DNA of 64,000 nt, taken from positions 310,001-374,000 of the forward strand of contig NZ_CP085193.1 in assembly GCF_024298965.1 (NCBI RefSeq), read 5' to 3'. This document shows, in pieces, positions 42,243-50,595 of the stretch. The DNA is from Streptomyces rapamycinicus NRRL 5491. GTDB taxonomy: Bacteria > Actinomycetota > Actinomycetes > Streptomycetales > Streptomycetaceae. A program made the translations under genes and the position numbers. The notes below the pieces were generated by a model that had not been told where the DNA came from, ran no database searches, and saw nothing but the letters and a program-made list of their open reading frames with translations. Positions within the stretch are counted from its first letter, which is position 1. Every line of letters starts with the position of its first letter.

Positions 42243-42908
42243 CTACCCGTCGGTGCCGTCTGTGCTGTGGGGGCCGTCCGTACCGTCTGTGCCGTCCGTG
42301 CCGTCGACACCGGTTCCGGGCACAGACGTGCCGCCCGCCTGACGGATGACCGGTTCGAGCATGTCGGCGAGGAGGGCGGCGAGACGGCCGTCGTCGGCCG
42401 TGACGAGCGGGCGGGTACCGACGACGCTGCGCAGCAGCCACGTTCCGGCGACCAGCGCGAGGGCGAGCTGCGCGCGGACGTCGGCGTCCGATCCGTCGAG
42501 CAGCCCCGCGAGACGGGCGCCCACATGGGTCTCCACGCCCTGCCGGACGATGTCCGCCGCCTCCGGATCCGGTGCCGAGCGCAGCAGCAGGAGAAACGGG
42601 TCGAGCCGCTCGGCGCCGGACGCGGTGCGCTCGGCGAGCGTGTGGGCGATGGCGCCCGCCAGACCGGTGCGTTCGTCGCCGACGACGGTCGGCGGTGCGA
42701 AGGCACGATCGACGGCCTGCGCGAACAGGCCCTCCTTCGAGCCGAAGTAGCGGTTGATCATCATCGCCGTCACACCCGCCCGCTCGGCGATCTGACGCAC
42801 CCCGGCCCCGGCGTATCCGTGCTCGGTGAACTCCACGACCGCGGCGGCGAGAATCGCCTCGCGTGTCGCGGCGCCGTCGCGCCTGCGGGCAGGATGTGCA
42901 GTGCTCAT
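42243..42908 (-). CDS. TetR-family regulator with a repetitive Thr-Asp-Gly tail
   Basis: 221 residues. The helix-turn-helix is clear (EAILAAAVVEFTEHGYAGAG, then AGVTAMMINRYFGSKEGL), followed by a normal TetR ligand domain. The last 25 residues are a low-complexity tail of Asp-Gly-Thr repeats (GVDGTDGTDGTDGPHSTDG) encoded by a 9-base repeat. It is convergent with the SDR gene. The ATG at 42908 is chosen for the family N-terminus. Another in-frame ATG at 42920 is possible. Confidence 0.88.
   Translation of the reverse strand: MSTAHPARRRDGAATREAILAAAVVEFTEHGYAGAGVRQIAERAGVTAMMINRYFGSKEGLFAQAVDRAFAPPTVVGDERTGLAGAIAHTLAERTASGAERLDPFLLLLRSAPDPEAADIVRQGVETHVGARLAGLLDGSDADVRAQLALALVAGTWLLRSVVGTRPLVTADDGRLAALLADMLEPVIRQAGGTSVPGTGVDGTDGTDGTDGPHSTDGTDG
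42250..42312. repeat. Short tandem repeat encoding the TetR tail
   Basis: On the plus strand CCGTC(T/C)GTG-like units recur about seven times with small variations. In the gene they encode Thr-Asp-Gly triplets. It is a likely slippage hotspot. Confidence 0.65.
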
Positions 42909-43285
42909 GGGCAGGAGCATACGGGGCGCTGACGCGCGGATTCCGGGACGGTGGAGCCGCGATCGGCCCGCTGGACGAGAAAGACCGCTCGCAAGGCGAG
43001 GCGCCGCATGCCGGGAGCCGGGCGCGAACCACAGTGATCGGAACGTGCAGCTGACACACCGGGGTTCACTGGGCGCCGCCGTACGCAGGGCGATCGGAAA
43101 GGGCTTGCGGGCGGGGGCCACGCTTCGATAGATGTTGCGGCGGAACCCGCACCACGAGGGTGAGGGGCCACGACAGCAAGAGGAGGGATAAGCCCATGAT
43201 CCCCATGATCACCGCGCTTGTGTCCTCCCGGGGTGCGGACCACATCTGACCTCGGAGCGGACGGGCGCCTTCACCGGAGCGTGCC
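42909..43285. other. Intergenic region between TetR and GNAT genes
   Basis: Mostly featureless GC-rich DNA. Its right part contains a 17-codon frame with a strong ribosome site, listed separately. No transposon scar or strong hairpin is seen. Confidence 0.45.
43196..43249 (+). CDS. Possible 17-residue leader peptide
   Basis: AGAGGAGGGATAAG precedes ATG 43196, a better ribosome site than most genes in this window. The frame encodes MIPMITALVSSRGADHI and then stops. It ends 36 bases before the GNAT gene. It could be a leader peptide that controls downstream translation, or a chance frame. Confidence 0.3.
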   Translation: MIPMITALVSSRGADHI

Positions 43286-44236
43286 TTGACCGTGAAACAG
43301 GACCACCTGACCATGCGTCCGATCACCGGACGCGAAGAACTCGCCCTCTTCTCCCAACTGCCTTACACCCTCAACGAGGAATTGGCGGACGACCTCGCCG
43401 CCGGCCGCCGGCGTCCGGAATGGATGTGGGTCGCCCTCCGCGGCGAGCGCCTGCTGGCCAGGGTCGCATGGTGGGGCCGGGCCGGAGACGACACACCGTT
43501 CCTCTTGGATATCTTCGACATCGACGACAGCAGCGCGGATCGCGATCGCGTGGACATCGGCGTACGGCTGCTGCGGGCTGCCACGGCCGCGGTGGTCCCA
43601 GCCGACGGCCGACCTCCCGAGTACAACCGAGCCGTCCCATCCGATTGGCATGAGGGCCGAGTGACCGGGCGCGTCGTCGAGGACCGCATGCTCGCTCTGG
43701 AACGGACCGGCGCCCGCCTGTTGGCCGAACGGCTGCTTCTGGAGTGGCGTCCCGGGACGCCGCTCCCCGAACCGAGGGGGCGCCTGGCGTTCCGGCCGGT
43801 CCGCGGCACCGAGGAAATCCTCGGCCTGATGGCTCGGGTCCTGGACGGAACGCTGGACGCGCACAGCAGGGCCGACCTGACCCGGATGTCCCCCCGCGAA
43901 GCGGCGGCCAGACACTATGAGGAGGAACTCGCGCACTTCCGGAGCCCGCAGGACTGGTGGCGGATCGCGACACTGCCGGACGGCGAGCCGGTGGGGTTCG
44001 TCACCCCGGCACGCAACGACTACAACCCCGTCATCGGCTACCTCGCCGTACTCCCCGAACACCGGGGCAACGGCTACATCGACGAGATCCTTGCCGAAGG
44101 CACCCGGATCCTCACCGCGCGGGATGTCCCGCGCATCCGGGCAGCCACGGATCTCGGCAACACCCCGATGGCGAACGCCTTCCAGCGCATGGGATACGTC
44201 AACTTCCAGCGCCGGATCTGCATGGTCTGGAGCTGA
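43286..44236 (+). CDS. GNAT-family N-acetyltransferase
   Basis: 316 residues. The C-terminal half is a GNAT domain with the acetyl-CoA loop in VLPEHRGNGYIDEILAEGTR and the terminal beta-strand pattern NAFQRMGYVNFQRR. The N-terminal half may be a degenerate second GNAT unit. The acceptor is unknown. The TTG at 43286 has GGAG at a suitable distance, so I prefer it over the GTG two codons later. It has no clear operon partner except the tiny frame upstream. Confidence 0.85.
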   Translation: MTVKQDHLTMRPITGREELALFSQLPYTLNEELADDLAAGRRRPEWMWVALRGERLLARVAWWGRAGDDTPFLLDIFDIDDSSADRDRVDIGVRLLRAATAAVVPADGRPPEYNRAVPSDWHEGRVTGRVVEDRMLALERTGARLLAERLLLEWRPGTPLPEPRGRLAFRPVRGTEEILGLMARVLDGTLDAHSRADLTRMSPREAAARHYEEELAHFRSPQDWWRIATLPDGEPVGFVTPARNDYNPVIGYLAVLPEHRGNGYIDEILAEGTRILTARDVPRIRAATDLGNTPMANAFQRMGYVNFQRRICMVWS

Positions 44237-44356
44237 CCGAGGGTGCGCTGCTCCCGCAACGGCGTCCCGCCCACTCGCCGGCGAGGCTTGTCGTGGGGGA
44301 AGACCGGTCCGCGTCGAATCCGTCTCGTACTTCCGACCGGCCGGAGCGCGCTCGTA

Positions 44357-44649
44357 TCAGTCGTGCGCTCCTGGGGCTCGCGCTGTGACGCTACTGGTAC
44401 CGGCCGCCGACCCGCCCCATTGGGCCAGCAGGCGCAGGGAGGCTCGGACGGGCTGCCGGGTTCGGTGCCGTAGACGAACAGGATCTGGTCCGGGTCGTCC
44501 CCGGGGGTGAGGGCCTGGTAGGTGACGGTGAGGTCACCGACGAGCGGGTGGCGGTAGTCCTTGGTGCCGGTCGTGCGCCGGTGGACCTTGTTGTCCGACC
44601 AGATGCGGCGGAATTCCTCGCTGCGTATGCGTGCGGGTCGAGGACGCAC
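44357..44649 (-). pseudogene. C-terminal fragment of an XRE regulator (MmyB-like ligand domain)
   Basis: Minus-strand residues IRSEEFRRIWSDNKVHRRTT, then GDLTVTYQAL and FVYGTEPGSPSE, match the end of the MmyB-like domain of Streptomyces helix-turn-helix regulators. After SPSE the expected SLRLLAQWGGS continues in another frame to a stop at 44357, a one-base frameshift. The helix-turn-helix half is absent. It is cut exactly where the Tn3 remnant begins. Confidence 0.72.
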
Positions 44650-45000
44650 ACTACGGACGGATCGCGAAGACCCTGCACATCCTGCGCCTGGCCGACGAGC
44701 CCGACTGCCGTCGGCAGATCAAGAGCCAGGCCAACCTCCAGGAGGGCCGCCACTCGCTCGCCCGGAAGATCTTCCACGGCCGCTCGGGACAGCTCTACCA
44801 GCGCTACCAGGACGGCATGGAGGACCAGATCGGAGCGCTGGGCCTGGCGCTCAACGCCCTCGTGCTCTTCGACACGCGCTACATGGACACCGCGGTGAAG
44901 CAGCTGCGCGCGGACGGCTTCGACGTCCGTGACGAGGACGTGGCCCGCCTCTCGCCGTTCGTTCGCCACCACATCAACATTTATCTGGACGAATTCCGTG
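44650..45000 (+). mobile_element. Remnant of a Tn3-family transposase
   Basis: The frame reads YGRIAKTLHILRLADEPDCR, EGRHSLARKIFHGRSGQLYQ, GMEDQIGALGLALNALVLFD and DVARLSPFVRHHIN, the conserved C-terminal catalytic section of Tn3-type DDE transposases. The N-terminal 800 or so residues are missing. After HHIN the homology ends and unrelated codons follow. No terminal inverted repeat or resolvase gene is visible. Confidence 0.82.
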
Positions 45001-45150
45001 CGCGGGACCGGCTCAACTTTGAATGCATCCTGACCGAGACTGGCCCCGACGCCTGCCACCTCCAAGCCACCGGGGCGGAGCACCAGGACCGCGGGTCGGG
45101 AGTCGACCGGGCCGCTCTCCCCGGTGCAGCTCGGTCGTGCCGCCCCGTGG

Positions 45151-45795
45151 TCACGGACCTGACCGGTCCTCGCCGTCGCGCTGATCGTCGAGGCGGGCAG
45201 TCAGGTCGGGCCAGTGCTCGGACCACCGCACCAGATCGCCTGCGGTCAACGACCACCGCGAACGCAGGGCTTGGTCCGGCAGGAAGCGGACGCAGGTTCC
45301 CGTGGTCCCGTCGGCTTCGACGGGCTGCAGATCGGTCACCGGGACGCCGTGCTCATAGCGCTGGCTCCAGGATCCGTTGAGACGGCGGTTGGTATGAATC
45401 AGCCACTCGCTGAGCGCTGCGACGACGGACATGCCGCGACGCGGATGTCCGTCCGGAAGCCGCTCCGTCTCCGGGAGGTCGAAGAACCGAAGATCCTTCG
45501 TGGCCATGACCGGCTTCTTCACCACTTGGCCATACTCGTCGACCCGAGTGTCGGTGCCCCGGCCGTCATCCTTCACTGACACCGAGCCGTCGGTATGCAG
45601 CGTGACCACACACCGTCCGCCGCCCCGGCTCGCTGCCTCGTCAGCGGCGTAAGCAACGATCTCGAGAACAAGGTGTTCGGGCCCGCCCGGCGCGAACTCT
45701 GCGGATCCCTGGCGGATCCGACCGAGATGGTCCGCCTCCACGATGCCGGCCCAATCGTGCGTGGTGTTGACCCAAGAAGCCCTTGATCCATCCAT
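45151..45795 (-). CDS. Orphan GyrB/HATPase-like ATP-binding protein
   Basis: 214 residues covering only the GHKL ATP-binding module of type II topoisomerase B subunits. The N-box region is EHLVLEIVAYAADEAASRG, then TDGSVSVKDDGRGTD supplies the ATP-Mg motif. HPRRGMSVVAALSEWLIHTN corresponds to the lid and G2 region, and SWSQRYEHGVPVTDL matches the GyrB segment after it. The transducer, TOPRIM and DNA-gate domains are absent. Short GyrB-like proteins recur in Streptomyces without known function. It lies close to, and parallel with, a small ORF and a P-loop kinase. Confidence 0.75.
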   Translation of the reverse strand: MDGSRASWVNTTHDWAGIVEADHLGRIRQGSAEFAPGGPEHLVLEIVAYAADEAASRGGGRCVVTLHTDGSVSVKDDGRGTDTRVDEYGQVVKKPVMATKDLRFFDLPETERLPDGHPRRGMSVVAALSEWLIHTNRRLNGSWSQRYEHGVPVTDLQPVEADGTTGTCVRFLPDQALRSRWSLTAGDLVRWSEHWPDLTARLDDQRDGEDRSGP

Positions 45796-45843
45796 CCGGC
45801 AAGTATCCGTCGGGTTCTCGTTCAGGCTGCCGCAACGAACCGC

Positions 45844-46086
45844 TCAGCAGTGATCGTCAGGGCCGGGCTCGGTGCTCTCGCCGAGATCTGCGAGGAGGCC
45901 GCGGATCCGGTCGGCGATGGCGTTGTGCCGTTCGACCTCGCGCGGCCAGCCGCGTTCGATGGCGTCCTGGGCGAGCTGCTGTTCACGGGCGAGCCGGGAC
46001 CGCAGGCGCGGTGTGTACTCGCTCGTGGTGGCTCTGGCCCGCTCCGCTGGATGGGCGGACCCTGGAGGTATGGCCAGGAGGAACAT
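45844..46086 (-). CDS. Small hypothetical protein, helical C-terminus
   Basis: 80 residues. The last 45 (RSRLAREQQLAQDAIERGWP, REVERHNAIADRIRGLLADL) form a convincing amphipathic helical hairpin. Such tails occur at the ends of some actinomycete recombinases and small accessory proteins. The N-terminal part is not recognisable and overlaps a zinc-ribbon-like frame on the opposite strand. The start at 46086 is a guess. It may be a real small gene or the tail of a lost one. Confidence 0.35.
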   Translation of the reverse strand: MFLLAIPPGSAHPAERARATTSEYTPRLRSRLAREQQLAQDAIERGWPREVERHNAIADRIRGLLADLGESTEPGPDDHC

Positions 46087-46150
46087 CCGGCGGTGCGGCC
46101 AGTGCGGAATGGAGTTGCCGAAGGGCAGCAGGCGGTCGCGCCGGTACTGC
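46070..46150 (+). pseudogene. Zinc-ribbon fragment
   Basis: From ATG 46070 the frame reads RRCGQCGMELPKGSRRSRRY and CGPA, resembling the CxxC...YC head of small Streptomyces zinc-ribbon proteins. The expected next cysteine is out of frame, and the frame then runs into the opposite-strand kinase gene. The ribosome site is too close to the ATG. Confidence 0.35.
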
Positions 46151-46162
46151 GGGCCGGCCAGG

Positions 46163-46765
46163 TTAGCTGTCGGTGCACGACGGCCATTTGTCCACCGCCC
46201 AGTCCGGCCAGCTCGGCCAGCCCGCCGGTGGGGAGGGAATCTCGGCGCCGTCGAGTTCGGCGGCGTCAGGCACCTGGAACTGCTCGCGCCAGGCATCCAG
46301 GTCGGCCTCGCTCATCGGAAACGTCTGATGCGGTGTTGTTTCCTGGCGGCGCGCGACGCGGGCGAGCTGGACGTCCTTGTCCACGGGCAGGTAGACCACC
46401 TGGCATGATGCCCCGGCCGACTGGGCCAGCCAGCGCAGGGCCGACCGTTCATCGCGGCTCCAGAGCCCGAAGTCGAGCACGACGCTGGTCCCTAGCCTCA
46501 GCGCCTGTAGGGCGACCGAAATGAGCCGCCCTTCGAGCACCCAGCGCTTGCCGTCGGCCATCGAATCGCCGAACAGTGGGATCATCCAGTGATCCGGGGT
46601 CAGCCGCAGCGCCCGGTGGGTTGCAGCGAGCTCTTTGGCGCGGGTGGTTTTCCCAGCCCCGGGAAGCCCGACCATCAGGAGCAGGATGGCAGCACGTGGG
46701 TGCTGCGTAGCGCTGGTTCCGGCTGCATGCGGATGCTGTGAATCGAAACGCTGCGACTGAGACAT
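46163..46765 (-). CDS. P-loop kinase/AAA-type ATPase (zeta-toxin-like fold)
   Basis: 200 residues. Walker A is LMVGLPGAGKTTRAKEL near residue 25, and a DxD-like substrate loop follows as LTPDHWMIPLFGD. VVLDFGLWSRDERSALRWLA supplies the second conserved segment, and later arginines (ARVARRQE) could form the lid. This matches AAA_33 kinases that phosphorylate small molecules or nucleosides, in the same superfamily as zeta toxins and chloramphenicol phosphotransferase. No antitoxin gene is obvious. AGGGAAG precedes the ATG at 46765. Confidence 0.82.
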   Translation of the reverse strand: MSQSQRFDSQHPHAAGTSATQHPRAAILLLMVGLPGAGKTTRAKELAATHRALRLTPDHWMIPLFGDSMADGKRWVLEGRLISVALQALRLGTSVVLDFGLWSRDERSALRWLAQSAGASCQVVYLPVDKDVQLARVARRQETTPHQTFPMSEADLDAWREQFQVPDAAELDGAEIPSPPAGWPSWPDWAVDKWPSCTDS

Positions 46766-47219
46766 GACTTCCCTGATCAGGCAGGACGACCCGGCGTCAC
46801 AGGAATATGAGTGACTGCCGGCAGGACACTGATCCGGCGGTACGTCCTGGCACTGCCCCATGCGAGGGCAGGCAATGGCCGCGGTTACAGGAACCGCGGT
46901 ACCGCCGCTAAGCGGCGGGTGTCGTCATGGGAGCACAGCAGCACATGCCTTGATCATAGCGGACCGAAACTCTGCCCCGGCCCGCATGGGCGCCCGGAGC
47001 GGTGGCGGGCAGCGGTACGCGTCTGGCCGGGCATCGGACGCGTCGTGGAAGAGGCCCCGGCTACGCGCTGGAGTACGTCACCAACGACGTGTGAACCGCC
47101 ACTGCACCCTCACCGGCCGCTCAGGCAGCCTACTTCCCGGCCCGGACCGCCCCTGAGGCGGAATGCCGGCGGCACGGGCCTTGTTCCTCGCCATTATTGA
47201 TCAACAAGGAGGAGGCCCC
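46766..47219. other. Intergenic region with tandem hairpins
   Basis: CCGCGGTT at 46879-46886 pairs with AACCGCGG at 46892-46899, and CCGCCGCT at 46902-46909 pairs with AGCGGCGG at 46911-46918. These adjacent stems lie about 115 bases upstream of the kinase start. I see no gene in the remaining sequence. AAGGAGGAGG at the right edge serves the next gene. Confidence 0.5.
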
Positions 47220-48209
47220 ATGCCTGCGATCCTTCGGCCCCGCGCGCTACGTTCCGGCGACCTCGTGGTCGTTGCCGCGCCCTCGGGCCGGCTCGAGCCG
47301 GGTGAGGAACCACTGCTTGCCCGCGGTGTGGCGATACTCGAGCGGATGGGTTTCCGCGTGCGGGTCAGCCCGATGGTCAACCCGGCGCGGAATCGCTGGT
47401 GGGCATCGGGCACTCCGGCGGAGCAGGCCGACGAACTCAATGTGTTGCTCCGGGATCCGGAGGTGCGGGCCATCATCGCGCATACCGGTGGACAGGCGAC
47501 CATCGGCTATCTCGATCTGATCGATCTGGACGCGATCCGGGCCGACCCGAAACCGATCCTCGGCTACAGCGATATCTCGCTGCTGCACATGGCGTTGTAC
47601 GCCAAGACCGGCCTCGTCGGCTTCCACGCCGACATCGCCACCCACGGTTTCGGCAGCGATTGGTACACGCTGGGCAACGAGGCCCGTCGCGCCGAGCTCG
47701 TCGACCTCTACACCCGTGTGCTCACCAAGGCCGAGGCGCCGGGCGTGCTGCCGGCGATGGGGGCTTGGGAAACCTGGCGGCCGGGCCGCGCGCAGGGACC
47801 ACTGTTCGGCGGTCTGCTGAACCGCCTGGTCCTACTGCAGGCGACACCGTTCGCGCCGGCCGCCGAACGGTTCGAGGGCGCCGTGTTGTTCTGGGAGGAG
47901 GTGCAGCGGCCGGCCTCGCGGATCTGGAACGACCTGCATACCTTGCGGCTGTCCGGTGTGCTGGACCGGATCGCGGGCATGGTGGTCGGCATCCCGGCCG
48001 AGGTCACGCCCTACGAGGGTGGCGGAGAGCGCGCGGGCCTACGCGACGTGGTGCTCGATGTCCTGGCTCGACGTGACATCCCGGTTCTCGCGCAGGTCGA
48101 CTTCGGTCACACCTCGCCGAACCTGCCGCTGCCTCTCGGCGTCCGCGCACACGTGGACGCGGACAACCAGACGCTGTCCCTGATCGAGTCGGCGGTCGCG
48201 GAAGGCTGA
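47220..48209 (+). CDS. S66 family peptidase (LD-carboxypeptidase/MccF-like)
   Basis: 329 residues. The N-terminal segment RPRALRSGDLVVVAAPSG is the S66 hallmark. The nucleophile region is HTGGQATIGYLDLID and PKPILGYSDISLLHMAL. The catalytic Glu and His lie in the C-terminal half, where VLFWEEV and DFGHTSPNLPLPLG are visible. Family members cut murein tetrapeptides or inactivate peptide-nucleotide antibiotics such as microcin C. The SDIS and FGHTSP context fits either group. The ATG at 47220 follows AAGGAGGAGG. It has no peptidoglycan or antibiotic genes beside it. Confidence 0.88.
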   Translation: MPAILRPRALRSGDLVVVAAPSGRLEPGEEPLLARGVAILERMGFRVRVSPMVNPARNRWWASGTPAEQADELNVLLRDPEVRAIIAHTGGQATIGYLDLIDLDAIRADPKPILGYSDISLLHMALYAKTGLVGFHADIATHGFGSDWYTLGNEARRAELVDLYTRVLTKAEAPGVLPAMGAWETWRPGRAQGPLFGGLLNRLVLLQATPFAPAAERFEGAVLFWEEVQRPASRIWNDLHTLRLSGVLDRIAGMVVGIPAEVTPYEGGGERAGLRDVVLDVLARRDIPVLAQVDFGHTSPNLPLPLGVRAHVDADNQTLSLIESAVAEG

Positions 48210-48433
48210 CGCGCGCATCGCATACGAGACCGGCCCGGATCGCCCGGCCGGCCAGGCCTACGACGGACAGGCCAGAGCGGCCCTGCGCGCCCGCAGCCTC
48301 GCGCTCGTGAACGGCTACCACACGACGGCCCACTGCCCCCGACGCCGCTCAGCGGACCCACGGCAGGGAACCCGACGAACAGGTCCCTAAGGCCCGGCAG
48401 TCCGACAACAGAGGTGCTGACAGCGGAGGAGTC

Positions 48434-48958
48434 ATGAGAGCAGAAGGAACGACGCCGGAACCGGAAACGCCTGTGCGGAGTGGTCTCACATCTCTGGGCG
48501 AGATGGCATGCCGTTATCAGGCGGATGAGATACGGCCGGAGGATCTACCGGTGGTCGCGGCGGAGGCACTCGCGGCCGGGCTGGACACCCCGACGCTGTG
48601 TGAACTCGCCGGTTGGCCTCGCAACGCGGATGTCCGCGATATCCGCGACGCGTTCGAGCAGGCGCTCTCCGAGTCGGGAATCAGGTTGCCGGATCGGGGC
48701 CTGGCACGGCGCCACGCTCTGCGCCGGCTGGCTGCGAGACTCGTCGACGGAGGAATCACTTCCGCCGACCTGGCGACGGACGACTGGTGGGAGACGGAGG
48801 TCGAGACCGCGGCGGAGCAATCGTTCGTGGCGCTGATCCCGCAGTGCGAGTGCTGCATTGAGTACACGTTGGGGCTTGACCGGCAGACGTGGGCGGCCCA
48901 GCTGCGGATCGCCGCCCTCGCCCTGACATCGTCTCCGCCGATCGGCCCCGGATGCTGA
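48434..48958 (+). CDS. Hypothetical 174-residue protein
   Basis: I do not recognise this family. The protein is acidic and helix-rich, with a Glu/Arg-rich N-terminus and conserved-looking segments RPEDLPVVAAEALAAGLDTP and TLCELAGWPRNADVRDIRDA. A C-terminal CECC motif is the only cysteine cluster. No signal peptide or membrane segment is seen. GGAGGAG precedes the ATG at 48434, supporting real expression. The first half resembles small Streptomyces proteins that follow toxin or immunity genes, but this is an impression. Confidence 0.6.
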   Translation: MRAEGTTPEPETPVRSGLTSLGEMACRYQADEIRPEDLPVVAAEALAAGLDTPTLCELAGWPRNADVRDIRDAFEQALSESGIRLPDRGLARRHALRRLAARLVDGGITSADLATDDWWETEVETAAEQSFVALIPQCECCIEYTLGLDRQTWAAQLRIAALALTSSPPIGPGC

Positions 48959-49146
48959 CTCTGCCCGGCGTGCCACGCCCGCGCCGGTGCTCGGCCGCCA
49001 ACGTCAAGTCCGCCGGCCCTCATCTGGGCCGATGGCGGCTGGACCGGGAATCTCGTCGGGTGCTGCCTGGCCACGCTCGCGCTGGTCGTTTCGATCGTCA
49101 AGCGCGGTGACGGCCGGAACCCGTGGCCCCGCGGCCGACTGCGCTC

Positions 49147-50199
49147 TCATTCGGGCCGGGCGGCACCGCCGACCGTGTGCATGTGCCGGAGCCCTTGCCG
49201 GTACGAGTCGAGCAGCCCGGTCTCGGCGTACAAGAGCCCGAGGCCGCGGCAGTGCTCCCGGACCAGAGGCTGGACGAGCCTGAGGTGGGGCCTGGGCATG
49301 TTCGGGAAGAGGTGGTGTTCGATCTGGTAGTTCAGCCCGCCGAGGAGCCAGTCCGTGACCGGCCCGCCCCGGACGTTCCGCGAGGTCAGGACCTGGCGGC
49401 GCAGATGGCCCCAGCGCTCGCCCGCCGGGTCGGGCATGTCCATGCCCTTGTGGTTGGGCGCGAAGGCCATTCCCAGGTGGAGCCCGAAGAGCGCCTGATG
49501 GAGCAGCGCGAACGCGACGGCCTTGCCCACCGGCAGGCAGGTGAGCAGCAGGGCGCCGTAACCGGCCATGTGCAGCGCCAGCAGCGCGCCCTCGACGACC
49601 CGCTCGCGCACCGGCTGCCGCCGCAGGTCCTGGACACTGCTCACCTTCAGGGCGATGCCTTCGAGCAGCAGCATCGGGAAGAACAGCCAGGCCTGGTGGC
49701 GGGTGACCCACCGGGCGAATCCGCGGCGCACAGCGGCCTGCTCCGCGGTCCACACGAGTGCGCCGGCGCCGACGTCGGGGTCCTTCTCGATGTGGTTGGG
49801 ATTGGCGTGGTGCCTGTTGTGCTTGTCGTTCCACCATGCGTAGCTCATGCCCAGGAGCAGATTGCCGTGGAGGAGCCCGATGGCGCGGTTCGCCCGGCGG
49901 CCGACGGCGATCTGCGCGTGCCCGGCGTCGTGGCCGACGTACGCGGTGCGGGCGGACAGGATGGCGAGCGGCGCGGCGAGCAGCAGCGTCCACCAGGTGT
50001 CCCCGGCGAGGACGAACCCTGTCACCACGGCGGCCAGGGCGAGGAGGTTCACGGTGATCATCCGCACGTACCAGCCCCTGCGACGCTCCAGCAGCCCCTG
50101 TCCCCTGACCTTCCGCAGCAGCGGAGTGAACTCACTCCCCTGCTGCGCGGTGGCGCCGACGGGTGCGCTGGATACAGACGGCACGGTGGTCTGAGGCAT
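49147..50199 (-). CDS. Membrane fatty acid desaturase
   Basis: 350 residues. The three histidine boxes of front-end/acyl-lipid desaturases are complete: GHDAGH at 89-94, KHNRHH at 126-131 and QIEHH at 292-296. Four or more hydrophobic segments separate them. The enzyme introduces a double bond into membrane-lipid acyl chains using a diiron centre and a reductase partner, none of which is adjacent. GGAG lies six bases before the ATG at 50199. Confidence 0.93.
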   Translation of the reverse strand: MPQTTVPSVSSAPVGATAQQGSEFTPLLRKVRGQGLLERRRGWYVRMITVNLLALAAVVTGFVLAGDTWWTLLLAAPLAILSARTAYVGHDAGHAQIAVGRRANRAIGLLHGNLLLGMSYAWWNDKHNRHHANPNHIEKDPDVGAGALVWTAEQAAVRRGFARWVTRHQAWLFFPMLLLEGIALKVSSVQDLRRQPVRERVVEGALLALHMAGYGALLLTCLPVGKAVAFALLHQALFGLHLGMAFAPNHKGMDMPDPAGERWGHLRRQVLTSRNVRGGPVTDWLLGGLNYQIEHHLFPNMPRPHLRLVQPLVREHCRGLGLLYAETGLLDSYRQGLRHMHTVGGAARPE

Positions 50200-50433
50200 G
50201 GAGGGCTCCGGTCCTGAATCGGCCAGCAAGGCTCTGACCTGCTTAAACGTACGGACCGGGGAGCATGCGGCGCCATGGCGTCAACACCCCGGCCGCACGG
50301 GGGCCAGCCCCAGGATCCCGAAGGGGGTTAGCGACACCTCCACCCCGACCTCCAGACGCCCACCACGCCGGAGGTCAAGACCCGGTGATCAACTCCGCGC
50401 TCAAGACGCACCCGGTGCGCCGCTCGGCGCCGC

Positions 50434-50469
50434 GGATCGTGTCCCGCGAGGCTTCGCGGGACACGATCC
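50434..50469 (-). terminator. 16-bp perfect hairpin
   Basis: GGATCGTGTCCCGCGA at 50434-50449 pairs perfectly with 50454-50469 around a GGCT loop. It lies 127 bases past the stop of the exported-protein gene on the minus strand and may terminate it. The stem is unusually long. Confidence 0.7.
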
Positions 50470-50472
50470 TGA

Positions 50473-50528
50473 GGGCAGCGCCCGGGGTCTCCGTGCCTTT
50501 CGGGCACGAAGACGTGCGGGCGCTGCCC
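50473..50528. repeat. Compound palindrome: hairpin within a hairpin
   Basis: An outer stem GGGCAGCGCCC (50473-50483) pairs with 50518-50528. Inside it, CGTGCC at 50492-50497 pairs with GGCACG at 50503-50508. With the 16-bp hairpin three bases to the left, this gives three stems in 95 bases. Confidence 0.75.
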
Positions 50529-50595
50529 GGCGGACGGGACTTGAAGGCCCGGCCTGTGATCAGGTGGCCCCCGCCCTTGGTCGCACCTCGGTTCT

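Larger units (their letters stand above)
50200..50595. other. Intergenic region holding a nested hairpin cluster
   Basis: About 400 bases between two minus-strand genes. The left half shows nothing. The right half contains two adjacent strong palindromic structures, listed separately. Confidence 0.55.

Noticed and set aside
50434..50528. Hairpin cluster as a CRISPR array or attachment site
   Set aside because: No regular repeat-spacer unit exists, and no integrase or tRNA gene lies beside it.
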